DNA of 43,489 nucleotides from Verrucomicrobiia bacterium (GTDB lineage Bacteria > Omnitrophota > Omnitrophia > Omnitrophales > Aquincolibacteriaceae), in assembly GCA_035495615.1 (NCBI GenBank), contig DATJFP010000016.1:1-43489 (forward strand). Reading direction: 5' to 3'. Shown here one piece after another: positions 42,370 through 43,489 of this stretch; the first letter of the stretch is position 1, and every line of letters starts with the position of its first letter. Position numbers and translations under genes: made by a program. The notes under the pieces were generated by a model. That model did not search any database and was not told where the DNA came from. It saw only the letters and a list, made by a program, of their open reading frames with translations.

Positions 42370-43489
42370 TCAGGCGGTTTTTTTACGATTCCCGAAAAAC
42401 GCGAGCGCTTCCTGCAGTTCCGGCACGCGGAAGAGGAAGCAGTAAACCGGATAGGAAAGCGTGGCCAGCGTGATGGCGCCGAACACGCGCAAGGCCTGGA
42501 CGGATGCGGATACGCCCGGGAGGCGGCCTGCGAGAATATGATAACAAAAGACGGCCGTGACGGCCATGGCCGCGGTGGCCATGAGGATGCGCAGGAACGA
42601 AGTCATGATTTCCTTGATGGGCAGCGGGCTGACGCGGCGGTGAAAAATGACGATGAGCGCGACGAAATTGAAAATGCCCGAGATCGACGTGGCCATGGCA
42701 AGCCCGGCCTCCCCCATGGGCCGGAGAAGCGTCGCGTTGAAAAACACGTTCACCAGCAGCGCCGCGATCGAGACTTTCATGGGCGTGCGCGTGTTTTGCA
42801 GCGCATAAAATCCGGAGATGATCACCTTTTGCCCGGCATAACCGAGCAGGCCCACCGAATAGCACCAGAGCACGGCGGCGGTGCGGCGCGTGGACTCCGC
42901 GTCGAACTGGCCGCGCTCGAACAGGAACCTCACGATCGGCGTCGCCAGCACGATGAGCCCGGCCGCGCACGGAAGAACGATCAGGCATACGGCCCGCATC
43001 GAAAACGAAAGATTTTTCTTGGCGATGTCCGGGCGTCCGGCCGCGAACTGCTGGGAAATCGTGGGGAGCAGCGCGGAGCTGATGGCGATGGCGAAAACGC
43101 CGAGCGGAAATTGCATCAGGCGGTTGCCGTACCACAGCGCGGAATTGGCGCCCGGCCCGGCCCAGTAGGCGAACGCCGAGTCCACGACGAGGTTGATCTG
43201 CATGACGGAAAATCCGATCAGCACCGGCATGATGAGCTTCTTGCACTTTTGAATGCCGGGGTGATGCGGGTTCCATGACCAGCGGAAATGGAAGCCGATG
43301 CGCTTCAGCGCGGGAACCTGGAAAAAAACCTGGCCGATGCCGGAAGCCACCGTGACGAGCGACTGCCACCGCAGCTGCAGCACGAGGTCCCGCGGTCCGT
43401 AAGTCGTGATCAGGATAATGCCCGCGATCCAGCCCACGTTCATGATCACCGGACCGAAAGAAGATGTGAGAAACTCCTTGTGGCTGTTC
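42370..43489 (-). CDS. murJ: MurJ-like lipid II flippase (5' end beyond the window)
   Basis: At least 373 residues of a MATE-like/MOP-superfamily membrane protein. The open frame continues past the right edge, so the N-terminal third is missing. Recognisable parts are WYGNRLMQFPLGVFAIAIS (the MurJ-type helix 7-8 region), the FERGQFDAESTRRTAAVL loop and many membrane segments. MurJ flips lipid II across the inner membrane for peptidoglycan synthesis. It ends 7 bp before uvrC. A polysaccharide flippase of the same superfamily is the alternative, but the QFPLGVF and FERG segments favour MurJ. Confidence 0.92.
   Translation of the reverse strand, partial: NSHKEFLTSSFGPVIMNVGWIAGIILITTYGPRDLVLQLRWQSLVTVASGIGQVFFQVPALKRIGFHFRWSWNPHHPGIQKCKKLIMPVLIGFSVMQINLVVDSAFAYWAGPGANSALWYGNRLMQFPLGVFAIAISSALLPTISQQFAAGRPDIAKKNLSFSMRAVCLIVLPCAAGLIVLATPIVRFLFERGQFDAESTRRTAAVLWCYSVGLLGYAGQKVIISGFYALQNTRTPMKVSIAALLVNVFFNATLLRPMGEAGLAMATSISGIFNFVALIVIFHRRVSPLPIKEIMTSFLRILMATAAMAVTAVFCYHILAGRLPGVSASVQALRVFGAITLATLSYPVYCFLFRVPELQEALAFFGNRKKTA

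Overview
The window is a GC-rich chromosomal segment of a Gram-negative (diderm) bacterium, almost entirely coding, with about 39 genes. All but two genes lie on the minus strand. The outer-membrane equipment (MlaE/F/D, an AsmA-like protein, LolC/D, apolipoprotein N-acyltransferase Lnt) shows two membranes, while mcsA-mcsB-clpC and yacL-ispD are arranged in an order best known from Firmicutes. That mixture, plus dispersed REP-like palindromes, fits a deep-branching candidate lineage such as Omnitrophota or another PVC-related group. This placement is inference; there is no rRNA gene in the window to anchor it. No tRNA, rRNA, CRISPR array, prophage or complete insertion sequence was seen.

Layout in transcription order on the minus strand (right to left). 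The right end holds murJ (cut by the window edge), a compact uvrC, a Mut7-C ribonuclease-like gene, a secreted protein built from two pairs of tandem repeats, a thiamine-binding-like protein, a periplasmic trypsin-like protease with a translationally coupled small secreted protein, msrB, a small membrane protein and a UbiD-family decarboxylase. Next come prfB (with an intact programmed +1 frameshift), secA, lnt, an aldo/keto reductase and a bifunctional proline-utilisation enzyme (PutA).

The middle (about 14.5-25.1 kb) is the most interesting part. It is a type II polyketide/fatty-acid-like locus: a SAM methyltransferase, a FabZ-type dehydratase, an unusually long acyl carrier protein, an AcpS-type phosphopantetheinyl transferase, an ApeP-like hotdog protein without the catalytic His, a ketosynthase-fold protein lacking the active-site Cys (chain-length-factor-like), a complete ketosynthase and a thioester-reductase-like SDR, all in one tightly packed operon. 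It is flanked by a divergent enoyl-ACP reductase (FabL type), a GT2 glycosyltransferase and an RND/MMPL exporter. The set recalls aryl-polyene clusters, but the enoyl reductase and reductive-release gene and the absence of a ketoreductase, AMP-ligase and thioesterase mean that the product cannot be read from the sequence.

The left part starts at a strong promoter upstream of lysS and runs through lolC, lolD, a branched-chain aminotransferase, mcsA, mcsB, clpC, an AsmA-like gene, mlaE, mlaF, mlaD, yacL and the start of ispD (cut by the left edge). Protein quality control (McsAB-ClpC) is thus physically joined to lipid and lipoprotein traffic to the outer membrane. Two families of dispersed repeats punctuate intergenic gaps: a 48-bp element present twice in inverted orientation, one copy inside the ketosynthase operon, and a perfect 24-26-bp palindrome present three times between 25 and 37.5 kb.
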